DNA from: a candidate division TA06 bacterium B3_TA06
Lineage (GTDB): Bacteria > Hydrothermota > Tepidihabitantia > B3-TA06
NCBI GenBank assembly: GCA_005223075.1
Contig: NJBO01000013.1
Location: 1-63,422 of the forward strand
Direction of reading: 5' to 3'
DNA length: 63,422 bases
This document shows positions 36,373 through 46,495 of the stretch, piece by piece. The stretch's first letter is position 1; the number at the start of each line of letters is the position of its first letter. The notes under the pieces are model-generated. The model did no database searches. It saw only the letters and a list, made by a program, of their open reading frames with translations, and had not been told where the DNA came from. The translations under genes and the position numbers were made by a program.

Positions 36373-36551
36373 CCTCCTTGCCGGTAGAGACTACCAGATT
36401 CCTTGCGTGCCACGTATCGCTTGAAAGTTGCTACGAACTCGTCAGGCTTACATGGCACTCGTCACGATTAAGGTGGACAAAAGATGGACATGTGTAAGGT
36501 CTTGGATATCCCCTTCCCCCGACTCTTCTGCGAAGAGTCGACCCCTCCCAC
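36373..36551. other. Spacer, no gene seen
   Basis: Contains an inverted repeat around CGACTCTTCTGCGAAGAGTCG (about 36518-36540) and the phrase GGTGGACAAAAGATGGACA also seen in the 10.1-10.2 kb repeats. Confidence 0.4.
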
Positions 36552-36630
36552 CAGGGGAGGGGAACCCTTTGTGTAGAAGTCATTCCTTAACCTCCCCCTC
36601 CCTTTGTGGAGGGGGTAGGGGGAGGGGATT
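36552..36630. repeat. Left direct repeat flanking the DUF559 gene
   Basis: About 79 bp, ending in CCTCCCCCTCCC...GGGGTAGGGGGAGGGGATT, which can fold as a hairpin. The right copy is at 37014-37092 in the same orientation; shared landmarks include AAGTCATT and CTTA before the C-rich block. Confidence 0.8.
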
Positions 36631-36639
36631 CGACTCATC

Positions 36640-36969
36640 CTACTCAATCTCCCTTCTGATAGTTTTCATCACCCCTTCAATGTTCCTCAAAACCTCGTTG
36701 TCCCAGAACCTCAACACCTTGAATCCCTGAGATCGAAACCACTCGTCCCTCACCTTATCAGCTTCGGAACCAGCATGTTGACTGCCATCCACCTCTATAA
36801 CCAGCTTTGCATCAAAGGAAATGAAGTCCACTATGAACTCTTTGATCGGATACTGTCTTCTAAAGATTACGCCAAGCTGTTTGCGGCTGAGATACTTCCA
36901 GAGTTTGATCTCTGCATCGATCATGCGTTTGCGAAGGGTTCTGGCCAAAGGTGTGAGTTTTCTCTTCAT
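36640..36969 (-). CDS. DUF559 endonuclease-fold protein
   Basis: A 109-residue protein of the DUF559 (MTES_1575/Vsr-like) group: LRKRMIDAEIKLWKYLSRKQLGV, FRRQYPIKEFIVDF, then VIEVDGSQH and VLRFWDNEVLRN. The D-x(n)-E-x-D pattern of a PD-(D/E)XK-type nuclease is visible (FIVDFISF, LVIEVDGSQH). DUF559 genes are frequent stand-alone passengers in bacterial genomes with unknown role. Here the gene sits alone between two ~80-bp direct repeats, like a small mobile cassette. Confidence 0.85.
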   Translation of the reverse strand: MKRKLTPLARTLRKRMIDAEIKLWKYLSRKQLGVIFRRQYPIKEFIVDFISFDAKLVIEVDGSQHAGSEADKVRDEWFRSQGFKVLRFWDNEVLRNIEGVMKTIRREIE

Positions 36970-37013
36970 CGTAAATTCTTCTCTTCTCCCCGACCCTTTT
37001 ATCCCCCTCCACC

Positions 37014-37092
37014 GAGGAGGGGGGAAACCTCTATGTGCAAGTCATTTCTTATCCTCCCCCTCCCTACGTGGAGGGGGGTAGGGGGAGGGGAT
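37014..37092. repeat. Right direct repeat flanking the DUF559 gene
   Basis: About 79 bp, matching 36552-36630 with a few changes. It ends at the stop codon of the FAD oxidoreductase gene (37092), so the cassette abuts that gene exactly. Confidence 0.8.
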
Positions 37093-38318
37093 TATATTAC
37101 TATCTCCTCATGAACAAGGTCGCCCTCAGTGAACCGCTCGAAGCGGAGCGGCTTGGCGTCAATGGTCCTGTAGGAGCCGTGAACCACAAACTCGGCCAGA
37201 GCCTGAGCGGCGGCAGGTGCAACCATGGCGCCGTGTCCTGACCATCCGCATGCCAGGTAGAGACCCTCATATGCCGGATGGGTGCCCAGGATGCCGTTGT
37301 GGTCGCCCCGGGTTATGCTGTACAGACCGCCCCACATGGATTTCACGTTGCAGTGCTCGGTGCCTGGGATACGTTCCTGCATGTAGGGACCGATCTCATC
37401 TTTATAGTAGGCAAGCGACGCATCCTGATCGAACCCCGACTTCTGTTCAGGATCGGCACGACCTATCTGCAGGTTGCCGGTCTCGTACTTGAAGTAGATG
37501 CCGCGATCGATGATCACTAAGGGTATATTCTCGTAGCCGGGGATATCGGGCAGGTTGGTGACGAAGAGCTGACGTTTGATGGGATCAACAGGAAGGTTCT
37601 CGTCGTCGTGCAAACCGGAGGCTGCAAGAAGCTGCATTGACCAGGGACCGGCGGCAAGAACTACACCTCCGGCACCGATGCGGCGCCCGTTGGAAAGCTC
37701 CACACCCTTCACCTTGTCCCGCTCAAACTCGATGCGCTTTACCTCGGTGCGCAGGTGAACCTCGGCGCTTTCGGCAAACTCGCGCTGGGCACGCTCGGTA
37801 TACCCCTTGGCCGCAGCAGAGGGATCAAAGCTGCCGCAGTCAGGGCCGAAAAGCCCACCTACCAAAGGCTGGAACCCTGCAAACTCAACGATCTCAGGAT
37901 CCATGTGATCTACACCTGCCTTAAGGCCCGGAACCATGGGCTCGATCTCTTCAGGGGGGACAAGCTCGGCGCGGACACCTACCTCATCGAACGTCGGCTT
38001 GTAGGCCTTTACCCGCTCCCACTGCTCGGCATAGAAGGTGAAAAGATAGCCGTGCTTGTGAAAGCCAATGGGTATATTGAACTCCTTTTCGAAGGCCTCC
38101 AGGAACTTGATGGAAGCAGTGGACATCTCCATGTTGATGCGTGAGCCCCACAGGTTGCGGAAAGCGCCCGCGGATTTAGCCGATGTTTCTTCGGCTAACG
38201 CGTCGCCCCGCTCGAGGAGTGCCACGTTTCCCTTAAAACCCTCGGATTTAAGATTCCAAAGGATTGATGTTCCAATAATGCCTCCTCCGATAATCACAAG
38301 ATCGTATGAGTCACGCAC
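37092..38318 (-). CDS. FAD-dependent amine/glycine oxidase-like protein (DAO family)
   Basis: A 408-residue flavoprotein of the D-amino-acid oxidase/sarcosine oxidase superfamily. N-terminal dinucleotide-binding fold YDLVIIGGGIIGTSILWNL, FAD region GAFRNLWGSRIN, middle VVLAAGPWSMQLL, and C-terminal GLYLACGWSGHGAMVAPAAAQALAEFV are typical. The closest well-known types are sarcosine oxidase beta, dimethylglycine dehydrogenase and proline dehydrogenase beta; the substrate is undetermined. The start is GTG at 38318 with GGAGG 5 nt upstream. It has its own promoter and diverges from the secreted protein at 38510. Confidence 0.9.
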   Translation of the reverse strand: MRDSYDLVIIGGGIIGTSILWNLKSEGFKGNVALLERGDALAEETSAKSAGAFRNLWGSRINMEMSTASIKFLEAFEKEFNIPIGFHKHGYLFTFYAEQWERVKAYKPTFDEVGVRAELVPPEEIEPMVPGLKAGVDHMDPEIVEFAGFQPLVGGLFGPDCGSFDPSAAAKGYTERAQREFAESAEVHLRTEVKRIEFERDKVKGVELSNGRRIGAGGVVLAAGPWSMQLLAASGLHDDENLPVDPIKRQLFVTNLPDIPGYENIPLVIIDRGIYFKYETGNLQIGRADPEQKSGFDQDASLAYYKDEIGPYMQERIPGTEHCNVKSMWGGLYSITRGDHNGILGTHPAYEGLYLACGWSGHGAMVAPAAAQALAEFVVHGSYRTIDAKPLRFERFTEGDLVHEEIVI

Positions 38319-38341
38319 TGTGGCCTCCGATTTTTAGGTTG

Positions 38342-38369
38342 AGTCTATTCCCAACCAGTAATTTGTCAA
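38342..38369 (-). promoter_or_regulatory. Promoter of the FAD oxidoreductase gene
   Basis: Minus strand: TTGACA at 38364-38369, 16-nt spacer, TAGACT at 38342-38347, followed by a ~20-nt leader with GGAGG. Confidence 0.75.
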
Positions 38370-38453
38370 CCCGTAACACACCCGTAACGCACTCGTAACA
38401 CGCTCATAACACATCCTGATATCGATCAGAATGTGTGTTACGGGTGTTGCGTG
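38370..38453. promoter_or_regulatory. Operator-like array: four 11-bp direct repeats plus a dyad
   Basis: CCCGTAACACA, CCCGTAACGCA, CTCGTAACACG and CTCATAACACA lie end to end at 38370-38413, immediately upstream of the leftward -35 box. A dyad CTGAT-ATCG-ATCAG (38416-38429) follows, then TGTGTTACGGG (38434-38444), the exact reverse complement of the first repeat, 9 bp before the rightward -35 box. The 11-bp period would place sites on one face of the helix. Confidence 0.75.
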
Positions 38454-38482
38454 TTGACAGACTGATGTATAACGTCTATACT
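38454..38482 (+). promoter_or_regulatory. Promoter of the secreted protein gene at 38510
   Basis: TTGACA at 38454-38459, 17-nt spacer, TATACT at 38477-38482, then a short leader with AAGGAGG before the ATG at 38510. Confidence 0.8.
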
Positions 38483-38509
38483 GGGGCAAAATCACAAGGA
38501 GGAACCATT

Positions 38510-39574
38510 ATGAGAAAAGCGTGGACGATCTTATTCCTTCTCGTTTTCCTGCCTCTTTCGGCGCAGCCGGTGTTTACTGCCGATGACCTGCCGCGAATCG
38601 GGTATGAAACTGAGTACTTGAGTGACACCTCAGAATACATAATCGTAGATGTAGGCACCACTGGTGGACCTCAAACCTGGGATTTCTCTCGTGAAGTAGA
38701 GGGCGAAATTATACCGTTTGAGGTACTCGACCCTAATGCTACACCTGTAGGATTCCTTTTCCCTGATGCCGAGTTCGCTTACCACCTTGCTGGGACGCTC
38801 ATTGATACTCTCAGTGGTGAAATCTGGCAGTACTACAAAACCACCTCGACCGAAATGTTAATGGTCGGGGATTATATCGAGTCCTACCACCCGATACTCG
38901 ACAGCATAAAGATAACCCATAATTACGAACCTGACCGCATGAACTCCGTATTCCCCCTTCAAATGGGTGCACAATGGCAGGACTTTTTCCACACTGTGGA
39001 TTCACTTGATCCTACCGGTGTATTTACCATAGAAACGACATCATCGAGTTCAAGCAGAGTGGACGCATGGGGAACCGTCATCACTCCAGCAGATAGCTTT
39101 AAAGCCCTCCGTTATGTCACCTATGACACAACCCTCATTATCGTGAGAATCATGGCTGCTCCAGATACTATACTAAACCGTACTATCAACTACACCTGGG
39201 TGGCGGCTGATGTAGGACCGGTGATGCTCATCGCCAGTCTTAACGATGAAATCAACCCGGAGTTCAACGCAGCATCAACCTACAGAGTGCTTAACGGAGA
39301 CTCGGGTGCGGTCGCGGAATCGGGCTTGATAAAGTCCTCGCTTCACCTGGGAATAACCGGGGACAATGTTTACTTCAGCGTTCCTCACACGGACGAGGTA
39401 AGACTCGATATCTACGATGCCACCGGTCGCAGGATGAGTGCACTCTATCATGGAGTGTTACCAGCTGGCAATCACAATTTGACATTACCCACTGATCTAG
39501 CACAAGGAGTTTACTTTATTAGGCTGCGCACATCCGGTGCAAGCCTGGCAACCAAGTTTGTAGTCCTGGATTAA
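38510..39574 (+). CDS. Secreted protein with Por-type C-terminal sorting tail
   Basis: A 354-residue exported protein. The ATG at 38510 is set by AAGGAGG upstream and the signal peptide AWTILFLLVFLPLSAQP. The central part is beta-rich without a recognised fold. The last ~75 residues (EVRLDIYDATGRRMSALYHG...LAQGVYFIRLRTSGASLATKFVVLD) match the type A sorting domain of type IX secretion. A promoter and an operator-like repeat array lie just upstream, so expression is probably regulated together with the divergent FAD oxidoreductase. Confidence 0.85.
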   Translation: MRKAWTILFLLVFLPLSAQPVFTADDLPRIGYETEYLSDTSEYIIVDVGTTGGPQTWDFSREVEGEIIPFEVLDPNATPVGFLFPDAEFAYHLAGTLIDTLSGEIWQYYKTTSTEMLMVGDYIESYHPILDSIKITHNYEPDRMNSVFPLQMGAQWQDFFHTVDSLDPTGVFTIETTSSSSSRVDAWGTVITPADSFKALRYVTYDTTLIIVRIMAAPDTILNRTINYTWVAADVGPVMLIASLNDEINPEFNAASTYRVLNGDSGAVAESGLIKSSLHLGITGDNVYFSVPHTDEVRLDIYDATGRRMSALYHGVLPAGNHNLTLPTDLAQGVYFIRLRTSGASLATKFVVLD

Positions 39575-39674
39575 AAAGGCTTTAGCACTCCAGGCGGGGG
39601 TGATCCTCCGGCCTATTATTCTATGGGGGTTCCTGCCATATCTCAAGATGGCCCTCGAATTGCTAAAGAAGTGC

Positions 39675-41338
<1,664 letters not shown>

Positions 41339-41355
41339 AAAAGAGGAATGACCCC

Positions 41356-42111
41356 GTGTTGGTCGTATTCTTTTTGATTCTGCTGCGTGTAACACCCTTT
41401 GAGCTGGCAGTGATGCTCGCAAGGCTGCTTGTGAGGATGTATACGGTTATTTCTCCCATCGCCCGCTCCCAGTTGCGCAAGGCAAAAGAAACACTGGGGC
41501 AAGGCCGATTCCCGGCAAAGGCTTACATTAACCATGCGGCATTTAACCTGACCCTCGCGGCACGCATGGGAACAGGCTTCTCAAGGGAGTTAACTGAACG
41601 TGTGGTAATCGAGGGAGAAGAGAACGTGCGCACTCTTAAGGACAGAGGAGATTCAGCCGTGGTGGCGACGTTTCACTATGGGCCGTGGGAGCTTCTTGCC
41701 GAGGTATTTACAAAAAAAGGCTACCCCATTGCCGCGCTTGTAGGTCGTCAGCGCATGCCTATCTTCGAGGGTTATCTTGCGGCCTTACGACGCAGGGTGG
41801 GGCTTTTAACCGTAAATGACCTTAGCAAGGCATCGCGCGCACTGGGTAACGGAATGTTTCTTGCAACACTTCTGGATAAGACCCGCCGTGCGAAGGGAGG
41901 GGCTTGTGGATTGTCCTACTCCGACTATACTGTATCCGTGATACCTGAACGTCTTGCAAAGAGAACCCGCACGGCTCTACTGCCGGTGATCTGTCGCTTC
42001 CGCAACCGAAGGCTAGAGATAACGATAGGTTCTTCTGACCAGAACCTTCGTGAGTTCTTTGCCCCCTTCTTTGCCGAAACCCCGTTCGAGTGGCTCGTGT
42101 GGGGGGAATAA
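41356..42111 (+). CDS. LpxL/HtrB-type lipid A acyltransferase-like protein
   Basis: A 251-residue protein of the lipid A biosynthesis acyltransferase family. An N-terminal membrane segment precedes the catalytic HYGPWE box (H-x4-E, near residue 108); the segment VGRQRMPIFEGYLAALRRRVG follows the family pattern. It is shorter than E. coli LpxL (306). The start is GTG at 41356 with GAGGAA upstream. Its TAA overlaps the lptC ATG by one base, which places it in the LPS transport operon and supports a lipid A role. Confidence 0.8.
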   Translation: MLVVFFLILLRVTPFELAVMLARLLVRMYTVISPIARSQLRKAKETLGQGRFPAKAYINHAAFNLTLAARMGTGFSRELTERVVIEGEENVRTLKDRGDSAVVATFHYGPWELLAEVFTKKGYPIAALVGRQRMPIFEGYLAALRRRVGLLTVNDLSKASRALGNGMFLATLLDKTRRAKGGACGLSYSDYTVSVIPERLAKRTRTALLPVICRFRNRRLEITIGSSDQNLREFFAPFFAETPFEWLVWGE

Positions 42112-42659
42112 TGCGAAAGATCCTTTGGTTAACTTCCTGGATGTTGGGCTGCGTATTGCTTCTTGGGTCGTGTTCAGATGAAGAACGGGAAAAGGTCGCC
42201 GAAGAAGAACTGCCAAGCCAGATAGTAGATAACTTCCAGATGCAGGAGTCTAAAAGCGGCAGGGACCTTTACTTCCTGCGGGGCCGCCGCGCGTTCTACT
42301 ACGATAAACGATCGGAGATCGTCGTTCTTGAGCCGCACATAACCTTTTACGGCCCTGGTAGGGAGATAACCTCCAAGGTAGTATGCGACTCAGGTGTGAT
42401 ATCGAACCGCACAGGCGACCTTGTGGCCTACGGGAACGTTGTTGTCACTGCGCAGGATAGCACGATCCTTCGCACAGACTCACTCGCCTGGTTCAACCGA
42501 CGCGCCAAGATAGAGACCGACGCAGAGGTGTCGATCTCTTCACCCCAGGGGACCATCAGGGGTAAGGGACTGATATCCGACGCCGACCTGAATCGCATAG
42601 AGATCAAGGAAGAGGTCAAGGGAACCACCCCATTCTCGGTGGAGGAGGAGAGTGAATGA
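42111..42659 (+). CDS. lptC: LptC-like lipoprotein of the LPS export system
   Basis: A 182-residue protein with a signal peptide and lipobox LLLGSC, followed by a single beta-jellyroll of the OstA/LptC type (ITFYGPGREITSKVVCDSG, GDLVAYGNVVVTAQDST, IRGKGLISDADLNRIEIKEEVKG). LptC passes LPS from the inner-membrane LptBFG complex to LptA. A lipobox rather than a membrane helix anchors this version. Starts and stops overlap by 1 nt (TAATG) and 4 nt (ATGA) with its neighbours. Confidence 0.85.
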   Translation: MRKILWLTSWMLGCVLLLGSCSDEEREKVAEEELPSQIVDNFQMQESKSGRDLYFLRGRRAFYYDKRSEIVVLEPHITFYGPGREITSKVVCDSGVISNRTGDLVAYGNVVVTAQDSTILRTDSLAWFNRRAKIETDAEVSISSPQGTIRGKGLISDADLNRIEIKEEVKGTTPFSVEEESE

Positions 42660-43561
42660 TGATTGTATTCTTCCTGCTCTTTTCGGCTCTTGAGTTCGAG
42701 GCGGACAAGATGGAAAGCCTGCGTGAGGGATCGGGCAGGACAACCCATCTTACGGGCAACGTGCATCTTTATGAAGAAAAGCTCGATATCCGCGGTGCCG
42801 AGGCGTGGTTTAAGCCAGCAGAACAGAGCCTTATCGTATACGGCTCGCTTCGCATAAAGGCGCAGGATGCGGATATCACCGCGGACTCGCTGTGGTTTGA
42901 GACCGAGAACCGCATCTCGCATCTCTACCGTCGAGTGGTCGTAAAAAGAGGGAACACGGAGATAAGAGCCCCTGAAATCTCAATATACCACCGCTCAAGG
43001 ATTGCCAAGATCCCCTACGCGGCCCAGATACGCGACCTCAAAGAAGGAATCCTTATCACAGGGGATGATGTCTTCTACGACCTGGGGAAGGACAAAGGCA
43101 GCGTTTCACGTAATCCCATTCTTAGAGAGGAGCGGGATTCGTCCGATTTCAGAATCACAAGCGAGCGCATGCATCTCGACCAAGGTGCAAAATCTGCAAG
43201 TGCTGCAGAGGATGTACGTATAGTTACTGAAGATGCGACCGTTTACTGCGACACGCTCGTTCTTTTCTACGAGAAGGATTTTGGGCATGCTTTTGGGAAT
43301 ACAGCGATAGAAAGCCCTGAGGGAAGGATCGAGGCCGACTCGGCTGACTTCAAACTTTCAGGCAGGAATCTGGAGGAGATTTTTCTGTATCCGTGGGTCA
43401 TCACCCGTTACCGGGCTGAAGGCCAAGACTCGGTGGTAGTTAACTCCCCTTACCTGACCATCGACCTCAGTAAAAAGAACGCAGAAATCCTGATCTTTAC
43501 CGGAGGAACAAGTGGCACCTACTTCTGGCGAGAAGAAGAAGCAGCACCGCAGCAAGACTAA
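42656..43561 (+). CDS. lptA: OstA/LptA-like LPS transport protein
   Basis: A 301-residue exported OstA-domain protein: short signal (MMIVFFLLFSALEFEAD), then repeated GNVHLYEEKLDIRGAEAWFKP-like and VRIVTEDATVYCDTLVLFY-like units forming an extended beta-jellyroll, roughly twice the length of E. coli LptA. LptA bridges the periplasm and passes LPS towards LptD. Position between lptC and lptB supports the call. Its last 50 bp overlap the annotated lptB start. Confidence 0.85.
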   Translation: MMIVFFLLFSALEFEADKMESLREGSGRTTHLTGNVHLYEEKLDIRGAEAWFKPAEQSLIVYGSLRIKAQDADITADSLWFETENRISHLYRRVVVKRGNTEIRAPEISIYHRSRIAKIPYAAQIRDLKEGILITGDDVFYDLGKDKGSVSRNPILREERDSSDFRITSERMHLDQGAKSASAAEDVRIVTEDATVYCDTLVLFYEKDFGHAFGNTAIESPEGRIEADSADFKLSGRNLEEIFLYPWVITRYRAEGQDSVVVNSPYLTIDLSKKNAEILIFTGGTSGTYFWREEEAAPQQD

Positions 43562-44297
43562 AGTTAAGGCCAATACAAGTGTCTTGCGCACCGAAGGTCT
43601 GTGTAAGGAGTTCGGCAAACGGCCGGTTGTACAGGATGTATCCTTACAGCTGCATCAGGGTGAGGTGGTAGGGCTCCTGGGGCCCAACGGAGCGGGCAAA
43701 ACCACAACCTTCTCGATGATCATCGGATTCCTGCAGCCGACAGCAGGAGAGATTAGATTAGACGACCGACGGATCAACGATCTGCCTATCTTCCGCCGTG
43801 CCCGACTGGGGATAGGCTATCTCTCACAGGAAGCATCCATATTCCGCAAGTTAAGCGTTGAGGATAACATAAAGGCCGTTCTTGAGCTAAGAGGCTACTC
43901 CAAGGAAGAGATCGGGGAACGCACAGAGACCCTCTTAAAGAAGTTCGAGATCGAGAACATACGGCGGTCGAAGGGAAACACTCTATCAGGTGGCGAAAGA
44001 CGCAGGGTGGAGATAGCCCGCGCGCTTGCCACCCAACCCAAGTTCCTCTTACTTGACGAGCCCTTCACCGGTATCGACCCGATAGTGCGAGGTGAGATAC
44101 AGGAGATGATCCTCCTTTTAAAGAAAGAGGGGATCGGGATATTCGTAACCGACCACAACGTGCGAGAGACCCTTGAGATCACCGACCGTACATACCTGAT
44201 GTACGACTCACGGATCCTTGTCTCAGGTACACCTCACGAGCTTGTCTCGAACAAGAGGGTGCGCGAGGTTTACCTGGGCAAAGAATTCAAGATATGA
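43512..44297 (+). CDS. lptB: LPS export ABC transporter ATP-binding protein
   Basis: A 261-residue ABC ATPase powering LPS extraction. Walker A GPNGAGKTT, Q-loop YLSQEASIF, signature LSGGERRR, Walker B FLLLDEPFTGID and the switch H in TDHNVRETLEI match LptB closely. The GTG at 43512 adds a basic 24-residue extension and overlaps lptA by 50 bp. A TTG at 43584 would give the usual LptB N-terminus (MRTEGLCKEFGKRPVVQDV) and is a real alternative. The stop overlaps rpoN by 4 nt. Confidence 0.94.
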   Translation: MAPTSGEKKKQHRSKTKVKANTSVLRTEGLCKEFGKRPVVQDVSLQLHQGEVVGLLGPNGAGKTTTFSMIIGFLQPTAGEIRLDDRRINDLPIFRRARLGIGYLSQEASIFRKLSVEDNIKAVLELRGYSKEEIGERTETLLKKFEIENIRRSKGNTLSGGERRRVEIARALATQPKFLLLDEPFTGIDPIVRGEIQEMILLLKKEGIGIFVTDHNVRETLEITDRTYLMYDSRILVSGTPHELVSNKRVREVYLGKEFKI

Positions 44298-45655
44298 GAC
44301 CCCCGCCCCCTTACGGAACACAGCGCCTTGAGACCTCGCTTCGACCTGAACTCACCCTACACCTTACCCCCCAGATGCGTCTGCGGCTTGAGATACTGCA
44401 AGCCAATATACTCTCCCTTGAGGAGATGCTCTCACTTGAGGTTCAACAAAATCCAGCTCTTGAGTTGATCGAGGGGGAGCCGGAAGGGGAGGAAGCAAGG
44501 ACCACAGAGGAGTTCTCGATCGAGGACTTCTATCCCCACAACCCTGGTGCAGGTTATGAGGGGGCCGAAGAAAAACCTGAACCCGGACCACAATGCGCGG
44601 ATCGTTCATCTCTTGAGGAACATATGATGTTAACCGTAGTGCATGAGTTCTCAGGTTGCGAGAAAGACTACCGAATTGCACGCTATATCCTCGAGGGTCT
44701 TGACGAGGACGGGTTTCTGCACGAGGACTCTAACTCTATAGCCAAAGCCCTTGGTATAACAGAAGAACAAGTAGAGAATATAAGGCGACGTATCCAGCTC
44801 CTGGATCCGATCGGGATAGCCTCACATGATATTCCTGAAGCGCTTTTGGTCCAGCTCGAAGCCATGGGATATAACGAGGAAACCCCGGAGGTCCGTATCA
44901 TTAAGGAAGGCTTCGATGCCTTGCTCCAGAAAAGGATCACATCCCTATCCAAAAGGTTAAGGCTTCCAACCGAAGTAATTGCTGAGGCATTTGAAACGAT
45001 CTCCAGCCTTGATCCAAAACCTGGGCGCAACTTCCATGAGATAGCATCTCGTTCTGTTCAGCCGGATATAACGATTCGTTACCGTGAAGGAAAGCTGGAG
45101 GTGGTTATAAATGAAAGCCCGTTGCCCGGCCTGAAACTCGCAGCAAAGTTCAAGGAGATCCTTATAAATCCAAAAAAATTCTCCAACGAGGAGATCGAGT
45201 TTGCCAAGCGCAAGCTTGAGAGCGCGCAACTCTTTATCAAAGGAATCCTGCAGCGCCGCGATACCCTGGAACATCTGGCTCAAAACATACTTCTTCGCAA
45301 CTACGACTTCTTCAGCGGACGAACCAACCAATCAACCCCCCTTCTTATGAAGGATGCTGCCGAGGAGTTGAGGTTGCATGCTTCAACGATCTCACGCGCG
45401 GTGCGGGACAAGTATATTGAAACCCCGGTCGGCATCTTCCCATTGCGCTCCTTCTTCGCCAAGGGCGAGAGAAACCCTGTAATGGAGAAGCTTAAGAACA
45501 TAATAAAAAATGAAGAAAAAACCAATCCTCTCACCGACGCGGAGATAACCGAGCGGCTGCGAAATCTGGGGGTTCGTATCTCACGCAGGACAGTCGCCAA
45601 GTATCGCCTCCGCCTCAATATCCCGGACCGTTTCCAGCGCAAAGCACTGGGGTAG
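44294..45655 (+). CDS. rpoN: RNA polymerase sigma-54 factor
   Basis: A 453-residue sigma-54. Region I (LTPQMRLRLEILQANILSLEEML) is the glutamine/leucine-rich activator-binding part, followed by an acidic linker, the core-binding domain, and the C-terminal RpoN box seen as ISRRTVAKYRLRL. It recognises -24/-12 promoters (GG-N10-GC) and needs an AAA+ activator; no such activator is encoded in this window. Linkage of rpoN to lptB is common in proteobacteria, and here the genes overlap by 4 nt. Confidence 0.95.
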   Translation: MRPPPPYGTQRLETSLRPELTLHLTPQMRLRLEILQANILSLEEMLSLEVQQNPALELIEGEPEGEEARTTEEFSIEDFYPHNPGAGYEGAEEKPEPGPQCADRSSLEEHMMLTVVHEFSGCEKDYRIARYILEGLDEDGFLHEDSNSIAKALGITEEQVENIRRRIQLLDPIGIASHDIPEALLVQLEAMGYNEETPEVRIIKEGFDALLQKRITSLSKRLRLPTEVIAEAFETISSLDPKPGRNFHEIASRSVQPDITIRYREGKLEVVINESPLPGLKLAAKFKEILINPKKFSNEEIEFAKRKLESAQLFIKGILQRRDTLEHLAQNILLRNYDFFSGRTNQSTPLLMKDAAEELRLHASTISRAVRDKYIETPVGIFPLRSFFAKGERNPVMEKLKNIIKNEEKTNPLTDAEITERLRNLGVRISRRTVAKYRLRLNIPDRFQRKALG

Positions 45656-46126
45656 TAAATCGGGCGAACGCTCCCTTTCAAACAATACCAGAAAGCCGAG
45701 AGTTTCGGCGACAATGAAAACCGCTCCCTGGCCCCATCCCTGCCAGAGGGCGGCACTTCGTCTCCCATTGGGAGAGGGCGGCTCCGCAGGAGTCGGGTGA
45801 GGGGGTGTCATCGCGAGGATGCCCCAGCATCCGCGGCGATCTATTCCCGAAGGGAATGTTCCTTAGGTTCTCCCCCTGCGATCTTTTCCGTGCAGCGGAA
45901 AAGGAGCACTTATTTCCCCCTCCCTTTGTGGACAGCGTGCCCCTTGGGGTGCCAATTTTACTGCACCCCATAGGGTAGGGGGATTAAGGGGGAGGGGGTT
46001 TTCTGCGATCTTTTTGGCCGAAGGGCAAAAAGGAGCATCAACTTCGTGGGGTGCTTAAGTGATTTGGTGGAGATTAAGGGGGAAGTCAAGTGTATTGGGT
46101 AGCGCAAGAAGTGCGTCTAAAATCAC
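45656..46126. repeat. Repeat-bearing spacer after rpoN
   Basis: No gene seen. It contains CCCCCTCCCTTTGTGG (45925-45940) and GGGTAGGGGGATTAAGGGGGAGG (split over 45974-45998), like the DUF559-flanking repeats but interrupted, and GCGATCTTTT...AAAAGGAGCA blocks repeated at about 45880-45908 and 46006-46038. Confidence 0.5.
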
Positions 46127-46154
46127 TTGACATTTTTCGATTCCCGATTAAACT
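46127..46154 (+). promoter_or_regulatory. Promoter of the HTH/HEPN island
   Basis: TTGACA at 46127-46132, 16-nt spacer, TAAACT at 46149-46154; a leader with AAGGAGG leads to the ATG at 46178. Confidence 0.75.
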
Positions 46155-46177
46155 GATAGTATACAAGGAGGCCAAAT

Positions 46178-46495
46178 ATGGGCGAGTATGAGATACTTGA
46201 ACCACAAGAGTTGATGATAAAACTCTTAGCCAGAATTGCATACCCACCAGAGAAAGTTAGAGAAATTGTAGCAGGTGGTAAGCAAAAAGTAGTTCCTTGG
46301 CTTAAAGCCTATAACCTTTGTGACGGGAAGCACGACAAACAAAAAGATATGGCCAAAGAAGCGGGTGTGGATGGAGGTGCTTTCAGCCGTGCGTTACAAG
46401 AATGGGAGAAGTTGGGAATTATTTTCCAAGTTAAGAACAATGATGGGAAGGTTTGTTACAAAGCAATTACTTACCTTGAAGAAAAGGAGGATTGA
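46178..46495 (+). CDS. Small winged-helix-like protein (island gene 1)
   Basis: A 105-residue protein that reads as a winged helix: helices (ELMIKLLARIAYPPEKVREI, KQKDMAKEAGVDGGAFSRALQEWEKLGII), then a beta wing (FQVKNNDGKVCYKAITYLEE). This pattern is usual for MarR/replication-initiator-like DNA binders. It is AT-rich and first of four tightly packed genes ending in a HEPN protein. A strong AAGGAGG precedes it. It could be the autoregulator of the unit; no exact family is recognised. Confidence 0.72.
   Translation: MGEYEILEPQELMIKLLARIAYPPEKVREIVAGGKQKVVPWLKAYNLCDGKHDKQKDMAKEAGVDGGAFSRALQEWEKLGIIFQVKNNDGKVCYKAITYLEEKED

Noticed and set aside
38370-38413. CRISPR-like repeats
   Set aside because: 11-bp repeats without spacers lie between two promoters, which fits operators.
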